This document shows positions 1-7,506 of a stretch of 7,859 nucleotides of DNA, in pieces. A program made the translations under genes and the position numbers. Each line of letters opens with the position of its first letter. Positions within the stretch are counted from its first letter, which is position 1. Under the pieces are notes generated by a model. It had not been told where the DNA came from, searched no databases, and saw nothing but the letters and a program-made list of their open reading frames with translations. Source of the DNA: Patescibacteria group bacterium UBA6164 (GTDB lineage: Bacteria; Patescibacteriota; Gracilibacteria; BD1-5; UBA6164); the NCBI GenBank assembly GCA_002422305.1, contig DIUG01000059.1:1-7859 (forward strand), given 5' to 3'.

Positions 1-2
1 AT

Positions 3-89
3 TTATTTGGTGAATTTAATAATGTGCAAAATGAACCTATTAATACTAATGAAGATGATTTTTTAGATAATTTATTTAATAATTTATAA
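3..89 (+). CDS. C-terminal end of an upstream gene (partial)
   Basis: The window opens inside a reading frame that runs without TAA or TAG to a TAA at 87-89. The 28 visible residues begin LFGEFNNVQNEP and end DDFLDNLFNNL, an acidic, asparagine-rich tail with no recognisable domain. A flexible acidic C-terminus is the most that can be said. The other two forward frames contain stops, so this is the likely coding frame. The next gene starts 34 bases downstream with no clear terminator between, so the two could be co-transcribed. Confidence 0.5.
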   Translation, partial: LFGEFNNVQNEPINTNEDDFLDNLFNNL

Positions 90-123
90 ACTTTAAAAAA
101 AATATACGATAACAAAAAATAAT

Positions 124-2013
124 ATGAATAAACAATTAAAACTATTTTTTCCAAAGTTAAATGAAAATGAAATAAAAAATGAAATCAAAACATTTGAAAA
201 GTTTTATTTTAAAATTATTAAGGAAATTAAAAATAATACAGAAAATGTATTAGAAAATAAATATAATGAAAATGAAAAATTAGAAGAATTAGTTAAAAAT
301 GAAAATGAAAAAATAATTGAAAAATTAAATGAATATTTTCCATGATATAACGAAAAATTAATAATTGCTCTAAAAAATACAATAGATACAACTACTAATG
401 AAGAAAAATTAAATGATATAATAAATTGATTATTAAACAGAAAATGTAAAAATACATTAATCAAACCTGAATATATAAAAAGAGAGTGAGTTGCTGTAGA
501 ATTTTTGAAAACTATAAAATCTATGTGAATAATAGATTGAAATTATAATAATAGTAATGAACTTACTAATAAGTATGATATACCTAAAGAAAAACCTAAT
601 ATATGAAATTACTTAGAAAATTACAAAAATTGGGTATGAAAAAAATTATTACTATCAGAGAAAGAAATTGATTTATTAACAGTTGACTCATTAGAAAATA
701 GAATGATACCTTATTTAGAATTATCTATAAATCATATAAAAAAAGTAATTGATTGACTAACATCAGAATATAAAGAGGATTTAAAAAGTATATTTTTTGA
801 AAATATACATTCTCAAGAAGAAAATATATCTTTTTTTAGTTTATTTAAAAAATATTATGAACTAGAAAAAGAAAAAAGAAAAATAATAAAAGATTCTGGA
901 GAAAAAAAATATAGAGATCATTTGATACAAATAAAAAATTGACAATATGAAATACAAAGAATAGTTACTTTAGCAACTTTATATATAAATAGAGAAAATA
1001 CTTTAACATTCCAAAATGCAAAAGAAGAACAAAATTTTTTAATATCAAAAATTTCAGAAATTTGAAGTGATGAATTTAAAAACCATTATTTAGAAAGCTC
1101 TATAAAAAATGATAATTTATTGTATAATTATACAAAAAAAGGAGAATTATATTGGACTGTAAAAGTATGAAAAGATGGCGAAGAAAACTATATTGTTTGA
1201 AAAGAAAAAATAAAATGATATAATAAAACAAATATTGATACTTTTGAAATAGAATGAAAAACAAGAAATTATAAAACAAATACTGAAAAAGTAGAAATTT
1301 TACATATATGATCTAGAATAAGAAAAGATCCATTTTCATCAGTTGAAAAAATGATTAGAAAATGACTGTCAAGTTTCAATGAAATACTTGATCATAAGTG
1401 ATTTATATTTGTAATAGATAAGTATTGAAATGATCTAGAAAGATTAAAAAAAATATTAGAATATGAATTATGAACTCTGAAAACAAGTTGGTTAGAGGAA
1501 ACTGAAAGTATGAAAACTAATTGAAATGAAAATACTAATAATGAGTATAATTCTATGAAATGAATATTAAAAGTTAGTTATAAATGAAAATTGATAAAAG
1601 ATTTTTTTGAATTATTATGAGAAATATTAGAGAAAAATAAATTAAAAGAAATTAAAAAACAATTTATTGAACTAAAAAAAGAAAAAATAGATGATATTGA
1701 TATAAATAATTTTGAAGAATTAATAAATAATGTAAATAATGAAAATTTATATCAAATATATAATGATTTAAAAGAAAGATTTTGAAATAAAAAATATTTC
1801 ATGGAAGTAGAAATACAAATATTTGATAAAGAAAATTATATAAAAGCTGAAATTGATAAAGAATCTCCTGCTTATCATTGAAATTATAAAAAATTACAAA
1901 GTATTGAAACTTTACCAATTTACTTTCCAGAAGAATTATATTGAGAAACTATATATAAGATATTAAAAGATGAATTAGTACAAACTACAAAATATAAACA
2001 TTTAAGTAATTAA
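124..2013 (+). CDS. 629-aa protein with a C-terminal RelA/SpoT-like nucleotidyltransferase domain
   Basis: With TGA as glycine the frame is open from ATG 124 to TAA 2011-2013; about 26 of its 29 glycines are TGA by hand count. Residues 1 to about 380 are helical, rich in K, E and N, with a coiled-coil-like stretch near 40-75 and no domain I recognise. Residues about 394-590 follow the block order of the RelA/SpoT synthetase fold. HIGSRIRKDPFSS (394-406) resembles the G-R-x-K-x-x-x-S substrate-binding block. D423 in DHKGF fits the metal-binding aspartate of the DxxGxR block. NEYNSMK (Y475) stands where GYxSLH is expected, with the His lost. MEVEIQIF (560-567) matches VEIQIRT including the catalytic Glu (E563). 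AYHGNYKK (H585) matches AxHWxYK. Family members make (p)ppGpp or related alarmones by moving pyrophosphate from ATP to GDP/GTP. No convincing HD hydrolase, TGS or ACT domain is visible, so it is not a classical long RSH. The assignment is by motif reading, and activity is uncertain because several blocks are degenerate. No Shine-Dalgarno precedes the start (AATAATATG). Confidence 0.6.
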
Positions 2014-2031
2014 AATATAAATAAAATTTGA

Positions 2032-2074
2032 AATAATATGGTTTATAAATAAAATAAACTCATATTATTTTTTT
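2032..2074 (+). terminator. Intrinsic terminator after the RelA/SpoT-like gene
   Basis: AATAATATG plus GTTTAT (2032-2046) pairs with ATAAAC plus T plus CATATTATT (2054-2069). This gives a 15-bp stem with one bulged T at 2060 and a 7-nt loop, followed by a T run to 2074. It lies 18 bases after the stop codon at 2013, as expected for an intrinsic terminator. A tail on this side only indicates plus-strand termination. Confidence 0.75.
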
Positions 2075-2097
2075 ATAAAAAAATAATTGTATTAAAA

Positions 2098-2135
2098 TTA
2101 TGATATTTATTCAATCGATTGAATAAATATCATAA
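2098..2135. repeat. Perfect 38-bp palindrome (possible operator or hairpin)
   Basis: Each half is 19 bases and the two halves are exact reverse complements with no spacer, centred on ATCGAT between 2116 and 2117. The left half begins TTATGATATTTATTC. It sits after the terminator of the previous gene and 49 bases before the start of the next. No T run follows directly, so it is not an ordinary terminator. Position and perfect dyad symmetry fit an operator for a dimeric regulator of the downstream small gene. A hairpin in an mRNA leader or a recombination site are alternatives. No second copy was noticed in this window. Confidence 0.6.
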
Positions 2136-2184
2136 AATATTTTTAATATATAAAAAATATCGATTTTATTTTTAATTATTTAAT

Positions 2185-2433
2185 ATGAAAGAAAGTGACC
2201 TATATAATGATTATTTATCAAAACTTGAAAATGCATTAATAAATAATGATATAGAATCTATAGACTATATTTTAGAATATATGTATACAAACAAATTGTC
2301 AGATGATTATATAGAAGAAATAGATGAAATTCTAAATGAAGCTACTTTATATGCTGAAATTTGAGATTTAGAATACAAAGAAAAAGCACTTAGCTTGATT
2401 GATGAATTTAAACAAATATCAATTAATTTATAA
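2185..2433 (+). CDS. Small helical protein of unknown function, 82 aa
   Basis: The frame runs from ATG 2185 (TTTAATATG, no Shine-Dalgarno) to TAA 2431-2433 with one TGA glycine (AEIGDLEYKEKALSLI). The protein is strongly acidic and reads as three or four short amphipathic helices; the tail ALSLIDEF resembles a TPR-like helix, but no family is recognised. It has no signal peptide or membrane segment, so it is probably cytosolic. It stands alone, separated from the preceding gene by a terminator and the 38-bp palindrome, which may control it. The minus-strand ncRNA candidate downstream would run towards its 3' end and terminate just past its stop codon. Confidence 0.7.
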
Positions 2434-2445
2434 ATATTTTTAAAC

Positions 2446-2479
2446 AAAAAAAAGAGGCTAACATTCAATATTATGCCTC
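2446..2479 (-). terminator. Intrinsic terminator on the minus strand (3' end of the ncRNA candidate)
   Basis: On the minus strand GAGGC (2479-2475) and GCCTC (2458-2454) form a G+C-rich stem, extended by TAA/TTA across a one-base bulge, followed at once by eight U residues (2453-2446). On the plus strand the hairpin is followed by A residues, so it can act only leftwards. No minus-strand protein gene ends here, so an RNA gene is the likely client. Confidence 0.6.
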
Positions 2480-2712
2480 AAAAAAATATTTATCTTGATT
2501 ATCGCTTTTTGATAAAAAATTGAAAGGTCATTCAAAAGCTATAACAAATAGACTGTTACATCAAGATTTAGAAGGTTAATATTTTAAAACCTCTTCCCAA
2601 ATATTAAATATATTTATGTTTTAAAGAGTTTACATTTAATACTAAGTAAAGTCATATAAAATGATTTTACAGTTTCTCTGGGATAAAGAATGGGAGCACT
2701 CTCCTTTCGTGC
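2446..2712 (-). ncRNA. Candidate structured ncRNA, about 270 nt, family unknown
   Basis: This gene-less stretch has higher G+C than its surroundings (about a third over 2641-2720 by hand count) and many helices. On the minus strand it has a promoter at 2717-2744 and an intrinsic terminator at 2446-2479. Reading the minus RNA 5' to 3': a first hairpin AGCAC/GTGCT (2713-2695) with loop GAAAGGAGA, which contains AAGGAG; a hairpin at 2669-2647; AGGTT/AACCT near 2590-2571; and a multibranch closed by ATCTTGAT/ATCAAGAT (about 2567-2560 with 2498-2491) holding three small hairpins. I checked for the conserved blocks of RNase P, tmRNA, SRP and 6S RNA and did not find them. Caveats: the 2647-2669 stem has a G.U pair on the plus strand but C/A on the minus, and an outer helix (2683-2690 with 2714-2721) overlaps the proposed -10. 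A plus-strand RNA or leader therefore remains possible. Confidence 0.45.
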
Positions 2713-2716
2713 TTTC

Positions 2717-2744
2717 TTTATATCTAAAAAAAATGAAAAGTCAA
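2717..2744 (-). promoter_or_regulatory. Sigma70-type promoter reading leftwards into the ncRNA candidate
   Basis: On the minus strand TTGACT (2744-2739) and TATAAA (2722-2717) are each one base from consensus and are separated by 16 bases of mostly T. Transcription would begin near 2710-2712, at the base of the AGCAC/GTGCT hairpin. In DNA this A+T-rich, TATAAA alone means little. The -35 match, the spacing and the facing terminator about 260 bases away make the call. Confidence 0.5.
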
Positions 2745-2773
2745 AAGATTTTATTTAAAAATAATTAATAAAT

Positions 2774-3100
2774 ATGAATAATATAGATATTAATAGTGTA
2801 CAAAATTTATGTAGTGATTTTTCTGATGCATACAATGAAAATTACTCCGTAGCCGTTATGAATTTAAGAAGTTATATACAAATATTAATATTAGAAACTC
2901 AAGATAAAAGTTTTACAAGTTTAAATAGTAGACTTAAAATATTAGAATTTATTGAAGAAAAATTCAATAAGGATATAAATTGATTTTTTAATTTTATTAA
3001 AAAATTAAATCATATAGAATATAAAGCAAATTCTAATGATAAAATAGAAGAAGTTTTAAGAAATGAACTTTGATATAAATGAGAATGAATTTTTAAATAA
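2774..3100 (+). CDS. Small protein of unknown function, 108 aa
   Basis: From ATG 2774 (AATAAATATG, no Shine-Dalgarno) the frame crosses TGA at 2981 and three more near the end (GYKGEGIFK) to TAA 3098-3100. Read with the standard code it would stop at 69 residues; with TGA as Gly it continues smoothly into FFNFIKKLNHIEYKA. It is predicted helical and soluble, with no signal peptide. I do not recognise a family. The segment VAVMNLRSYIQILILETQDK is reminiscent of helical-bundle proteins, without diagnostic residues. It begins just upstream of the divergent ncRNA promoter, and ileS starts 79 bases after its stop. Confidence 0.65.
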
Positions 3101-3134
3101 AAAATATGAAAAATATAATAACTCTCTAAAACTT

Positions 3135-3164
3135 TTGTCCGAAAAGACTGGAAACTAATATAAT
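3135..3164 (+). promoter_or_regulatory. Probable ileS promoter
   Basis: A perfect TATAAT (3159-3164) lies 16 bases before the ileS ATG, with TTGTCC (3135-3140, four of six to consensus) 18 bases upstream. Transcription would start close to 3170, leaving a leader of only about 10 nt with no room for a Shine-Dalgarno, so translation would be nearly leaderless. No T-box or other tRNA-sensing leader fits in this space. Confidence 0.5.
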
Positions 3165-3179
3165 TTATATTAAAATACA

Positions 3180-6100
3180 ATGAAAAATTTCGAAAAAGTA
3201 AACCCGAAACAATCTTTTCCTAAACTAGAAGAAGAAATACTAAAATTTTGGCAAGAAAATAATATTTTTGAAGAATCAATAAATATTAGAAAAGAAGCAG
3301 AAGAATTCAATTTCTATGATGGTCCTCCTTTTGCAACTGGTACTCCCCATTATGGGCATATATTAGCTGGTACACTAAAGGATGTAATACCTAGATACCA
3401 AACAATGAAAGGTAAATTAGTTAATAGAGTTTTTGGTTGGGATTGTCATTGATTACCTATTGAAAATATAGTTGAGAAAAAATTAGAAATATCTGGTAGA
3501 GATGATATTTTGAAAATATGAGTTCATAAATTTAATGAAGAATGTAGAAGTAATGTTTTTTGATATGTAGAAGAATGGAAAAAAACTGTAAATAGAATGG
3601 GAAGATGGGTAGATATAGATAATGCCTATAAAACCATGGATACTAGTTTTATGGAATCTGTTTGGTGGGTATATAAAGAGCTTTATAATAAATGATTAAT
3701 ATATGAAGGCCATAGAGTAGTTCCATATTGTCCTAGATGTACAACTCCACTTTCAAATTTTGAAGTAAATCAATGATATAAAGATAAACAAGATAAAACA
3801 TTAACTGTTAAATTTAAAGTAATAGGTAATGAAAGTAAATATATATTAGCATGGACTACAACTCCCTGGACACTTATTTCAAATTTATGATTAGCAGTTT
3901 GAGCTGATATAATGTACTCTGAAATAAAAGATTTTAAAAATTGAGAAACTTATATATTAGCAACTGATAGAATCAAAGATTATTATAAAAATGAAGATGA
4001 ATATATTATTATTAAAGAATATAAAGGTAATTGTCTTAAATGAATCAAATATGAACCAATTTTTCCTGATTTTAAAGTTCAAATTATAGATATGTGAGCT
4101 GATTTATGATCTGATGTAAAGCTATGAAAAAATGCATTTACAGTGGTATTATGACACCATGTAACGACTGAATCAGGAACATGAATTGTACATATAGCCC
4201 CAGCTTACTGAGAAGATGATTTCATAATATGAAATGAAAATGATTTATGATTTGTATCACATATAGATGATAGTTGAAAAACTAATAATACTTTATCAGA
4301 TAATTGAAAATATGTATTTGATTATAATGAAGAAGTAATTCTAACTTTAAAAGATAAATGAGATATACTTAAAATATCTACTATAGATCATTCATATCCA
4401 CATTGCTGGAGATGTGATACACCTCTTATTTATAGATGAATATCTGCATGGTATGTAGCTGTAGAAAAAATCAGAGATAAAATGGTAGTTAATAATCAAA
4501 AAATCAACTGGACTCCCGATATCATAAAAAATGGTAGATTTGGTAAATGGGTTGAAAATGCTCGTGATTGGAATATCTCAAGAAATAGATATTGGTGATC
4601 AGCAATTCCTGTTTGGCAAAGTATTGACAAAAAAGAAGAAGTTTGTATAGGTAGTATAGAAGAGCTTTACAATCTAAATAAAGATTTTTGAGATATAACA
4701 AAAGTAATAATAGTAAGACATGGTAGAACAGACTACAACGAAAAGTGATTTATGGACTACAAATGAAATGCAAATCTAACAGAGGTATGAAAAGCACAAG
4801 CAATTGATCTAAAAGATAAATTAAAAGATCTAGATATAGATGTAGTTTATAGCTCTCCACTTAGTAGATGCAAAGATACTATTTCACCTCTTGCAAAAGA
4901 AAAATGACTTAAAATAAATATAATTGACGATTTTATAGAGATAAATTCACCAGAATTACAAGACAAAAAATTTGATTGCAAAAACTATAAATGGGAAAAT
5001 TGATATGGTTGATGAGAAACTATAAAACAAGTAAGTGAGAGAGTTGAAAAAGCATTTAAAAAAATAATTGATGAAAATAAGTGAAAAACAATTGTAATAT
5101 GTTCTCATTGAGATCCAACATTTTTGATGAGAAAATTGATATTATGACTTGATTATGATACTCAAAAATACACAAGTTGATATTATCTAGAAAATAATCC
5201 AAAATATGGTATAGAAAAACTATATGCAATAGATTATATTTACACAAAAAACTATAAACAAATAGATTTACATAAACATTTTGTTGATGAAATTTTGGTA
5301 AAAAATCCTGAAACTAAAAATACACTAAAAAGAATCCCAGAAGTACTTGACTGTTGGTTTGAAAGTGGAGCAATGCCTTATGCGAGTAAACACTTCCCTT
5401 TTGAAAACTCTGATAATTTCAAATTTCCAGCTGATTTTATAGCTGAATGAATTGATCAAACTAGATGATGGTTTTATACTTTACTAATACTTTGAACTGC
5501 ACTATTTGACAATACTCCATTTTTAAATGTAATAGTAAATGGTACTGTATTAGCTGAAGACTGACATAAAATGTCTAAATCAAAGAAAAATTATCCTGAT
5601 CCACAAATTATTTTTGATAAATATGGGGCTGATGCTATGAGATTTTATTTAATGAATTCTCCTGTAGTTGAAGCACAAGATTTTAGATTTGCTGAAAGTG
5701 GTGTAGAAGAAGTAGTTAAAAAAGTGATACTTCCATTATGGAATACATATTATTTCTTTACAACTTATGCAAATATAGATAATTTCAAACCAAATTGAAG
5801 TAAAACAAAAAATAATAATTTAGATAAATGGTTAATTTCAGAATTAAATGAATTAACAAGAGAAGTTTCTAATGGGTTTGATACATACAAATTAAATGAA
5901 GCTGCTAAACCTATTGTTAAATTTATGGATAATCTAACAAATTGGTATATTAGGAGATCTAGAAAAAGATTCTGGAAATCAGAAAATGATGGAGATAAAA
6001 TAGAAGCATATGAAACACTTTACTATACATTGGTAGAATTAACAAAAATAATTGCTCCATTTATGCCTTTTGTTTCGGAATATATGTATAAAGAATTAAC

Positions 6101-6875
6101 TCATGAAAAATCAGTTCATTTAACAGACTACCCTATTTACGATTCAAGCTTAATTGATGAGAACCTAAATGCTGATACGGATAAAGTTCAAAAAATAATT
6201 ACTTTATGATTAGCATGGAGAGCAAATCATAAAATAAGAGTAAGACAACCATTAAAATCAATTACAATTACTGAAGAATTAGATAACTACTATGTAGAAA
6301 TCATAAAAGAAGAATTAAATGTAAAAAATGTATTAGTTGTTAACTGAAATAGTTTAGCTAAACAAATATGTAAACCAAATGGTAGATCTATTTGACCAAA
6401 ATTTGGATGAGATGTTAAATTTATAATGTCTGAAGCAAAATCTTGAAATTTTGAAATTTTAAATAATTGAAACATAAAAATAAGTGGAGATGGTGATTTA
6501 TCAAATTTAAAAGAATTTATTTTAGAAGAATGAGATTTTGAATTAGTATTTGAATCTGGAAATGAATGATTATTAATTGAAGCATGATTCTGAATGGTTA
6601 TATCTATGGATAATAACATAACTCAAGATTTAAAATTAGAATGATTTGCTAGAGATTTAGTAAGACAAATTCAAGAAGCTAGAAAAGAAGCTGATTATAA
6701 TGTGGATGATAGAATAAAAGTAAATATTTTATGATTAGAAGATGTTTTAAAAAAATTTAAAACATATATAGAAACAGAAACATTATCAAATATAGTAGAA
6801 AATATAGAAAATGTTGATTTAGAAAAAGAAATAGAAATAGAATGATTAAATATAATTCTTAAAATAAAAAAATAA
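3180..6875 (+). CDS. ileS: Isoleucyl-tRNA synthetase, type 2, with an inserted histidine phosphatase domain
   Basis: The 1231-residue class I synthetase charges tRNA-Ile using ATP in the cytosol. Blocks in order: HIGH motif as HYGH (57-60); FGWDCHGLP (85-93, with TGA for Gly91); CxxC knuckle C184/C187; CP1 editing domain with WTTTPWTLISN (225-235) and GTGIVHIAPAYGEDD (333-347), both well conserved, so editing is probably intact; second knuckle C409/C412; ISRNRYWG (466-473); RIPEVLDCWFESG; KMSKS (797-801, preceded by a TGA Gly); NWYIRRSRKRFW (921-932) opening the anticodon-binding domain; then a C-terminal appendage. GTPHYGH, KNYPDP and the RRSRKRFW block are features of the eukaryote-like IleS2 class, known for low mupirocin sensitivity. 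Without the insert (about residues 505-690) the length is near 1045, normal for the family. By hand count about 52 glycines are TGA and 29 GGN; the first 90 codons use only GGN. The stop at 6873-6875 is followed after one base by the next ATG, so the two genes form an operon. Confidence 0.97.
4692..5249 (+). other. Histidine phosphatase (phosphoglycerate mutase-like) domain inserted within IleRS
   Basis: Residues about 505-690 of IleRS form a full histidine-phosphatase module in frame. VIIVRHGRTDYN contains the RHG motif with nucleophile His514, Arg513 and Arg516. LTEVGKAQA is the usual second block, and VYSSPLSRCKDT contains the second arginine (R563). FIEI (E587) is a candidate proton donor, followed by GETIKQVSERV and VICSHGDP with the second histidine (H643). 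The fold transfers phosphate through a phosphohistidine; members act on sugar phosphates, nucleotides or phosphoproteins, and the substrate here is unknown. It enters after CIGSIEELYNL, where ordinary IleRS continues almost directly to DLHxxFVDEI; that block resumes at residue 696 (DLHKHFVDEI). TGA and GGN glycines are mixed as in the host gene and there is no frame break, so it looks long-established and not a recent insertion or an assembly join. Confidence 0.9.
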
Positions 6876-6876
6876 T

Positions 6877-7443
6877 ATGTTTTCTAAAGAAGAACTAAAT
6901 ATTTTAGAAACTAAAAAAAATATCTTAGAAAAAAAAGATATCGATTTAATAATTACTGATTTAGATGATACTATTTTTTCTACAAAAGAAGCAATTGAAA
7001 AAGATATTAGAAAATGAAGAAGATGAGAAGAAGGAAATAAGTATATTGTAGAGGTTATTTGAATAAAAAAATTTATTGATAAATTTTATTTAAATAAAAT
7101 TTATCCCAAAAGTATAGTTTCTAAATTAAGAAAAAATCATGATTTAATAATTACTGCTTGATATAAAGACATTCAATTAGAAAAATTGAAAGCATGTAAA
7201 TTAACTCATATAAATTATAGAATTGTTTCTAATCCTGAAGAAAAAATAATAGAAACAATAAGATATATAGTAAATAAATTAAATTTTATACCCAGTAAAA
7301 TAATAATATATGAAGATAGACCAAAATTTTTCATAGAATATAAAGATTTTTTAGAAAAATTTTTATGAATAAAAATAAAAATAATATATGTTGAAATGAT
7401 TAATAATGAAATTGAACCAAAATTAACACAAATATATACATAA
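6877..7443 (+). CDS. HAD-superfamily phosphohydrolase, 188 aa
   Basis: The ATG lies one base after the ileS stop (TAATATG), so it is almost certainly co-transcribed with ileS. HAD motif I is LIITDLDDTIF with nucleophile D28 and acid/base D30. Motif II is the threonine in DLIITAGYKD (T93). Lys141 or a nearby lysine could supply motif III, and IIIYEDRPKFF (E146, D147) is the metal-binding motif IV. There is a helical cap between motifs I and II (about residues 35-85). Such enzymes remove phosphate from small molecules or, less often, proteins; the substrate cannot be read from the sequence. The block VEMINNEIEPKLTQIY at the C-terminus follows the core fold. TGA is used for Gly in several places, including the motif II loop. 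No signal peptide, so cytosolic. Confidence 0.85.
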
Positions 7444-7454
7444 TATATGTTATA

Positions 7455-7491
7455 AAAAAGTAATTATAGATAAAATCTATAATTACTTTTT
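7455..7491. terminator. Bidirectional intrinsic terminator between convergent genes
   Basis: A perfect 17-bp stem (7455-7471 with 7475-7491) around an AAA loop starts with A5 and ends with T5, so it offers a U-tail in both directions. It ends the ileS-HAD operon on the plus strand (12 bases after its stop) and, on the minus strand, the nuclease-type transcript coming from the right. Confidence 0.85.
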
Positions 7492-7506
7492 CTAATTTTC
7501 AAAATA

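Noticed and set aside
42..89. The acidic tail DDFLDNLFNNL as an SSB-type interaction tail.
   Set aside because: It lacks the closing DDIPF-like sequence, and too little of the protein is visible to name it.
204..464. Minus-strand open frame of 86 codons, hydrophobic and membrane-like.
   Set aside because: It is the reverse of a lysine- and glutamate-rich coding region, which yields F/S/I-rich shadow frames in A+T-rich DNA.
2424..2579. A plus-strand open stretch of about 50 codons (KKEANIQYYASKKYLSG...), loosely RecX-like.
   Set aside because: It has no start codon, ends within the hairpin-rich region and competes with a promoter-terminator pair on the other strand. Another frame (2473-2544) is also open there, so openness is not informative.
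2641..2725. A T-box or other tRNA-sensing leader for ileS.
   Set aside because: The hairpin lies upstream of another gene, more than 450 bases from ileS. ileS has its own close promoter, and the conserved T-box bulge and specifier loop are not visible.
2981..2983. TGA as a true stop of a 69-aa protein starting at 2774.
   Set aside because: TGA is Gly throughout this window, and the frame continues plausibly to TAA at 3098-3100.
3063..3158. A 31-codon frame (MNFDINENEF...) overlapping the end of the 108-aa gene by 38 bases.
   Set aside because: It is short, has no recognisable family and no ribosome-binding signal, and chance explains it. It could also be an alternative C-terminus reached by a frameshift, but no slippery site is evident.
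5056..5247. Minus-strand 63-codon open frame opposite the phosphatase insert.
   Set aside because: It is a shadow of the in-frame histidine phosphatase domain, which has full catalytic motifs.
6290..6619. Minus-strand open frame of 109 codons inside ileS.
   Set aside because: It is a shadow of the ileS frame, with no conserved motif. The opposite strand is clearly coding.
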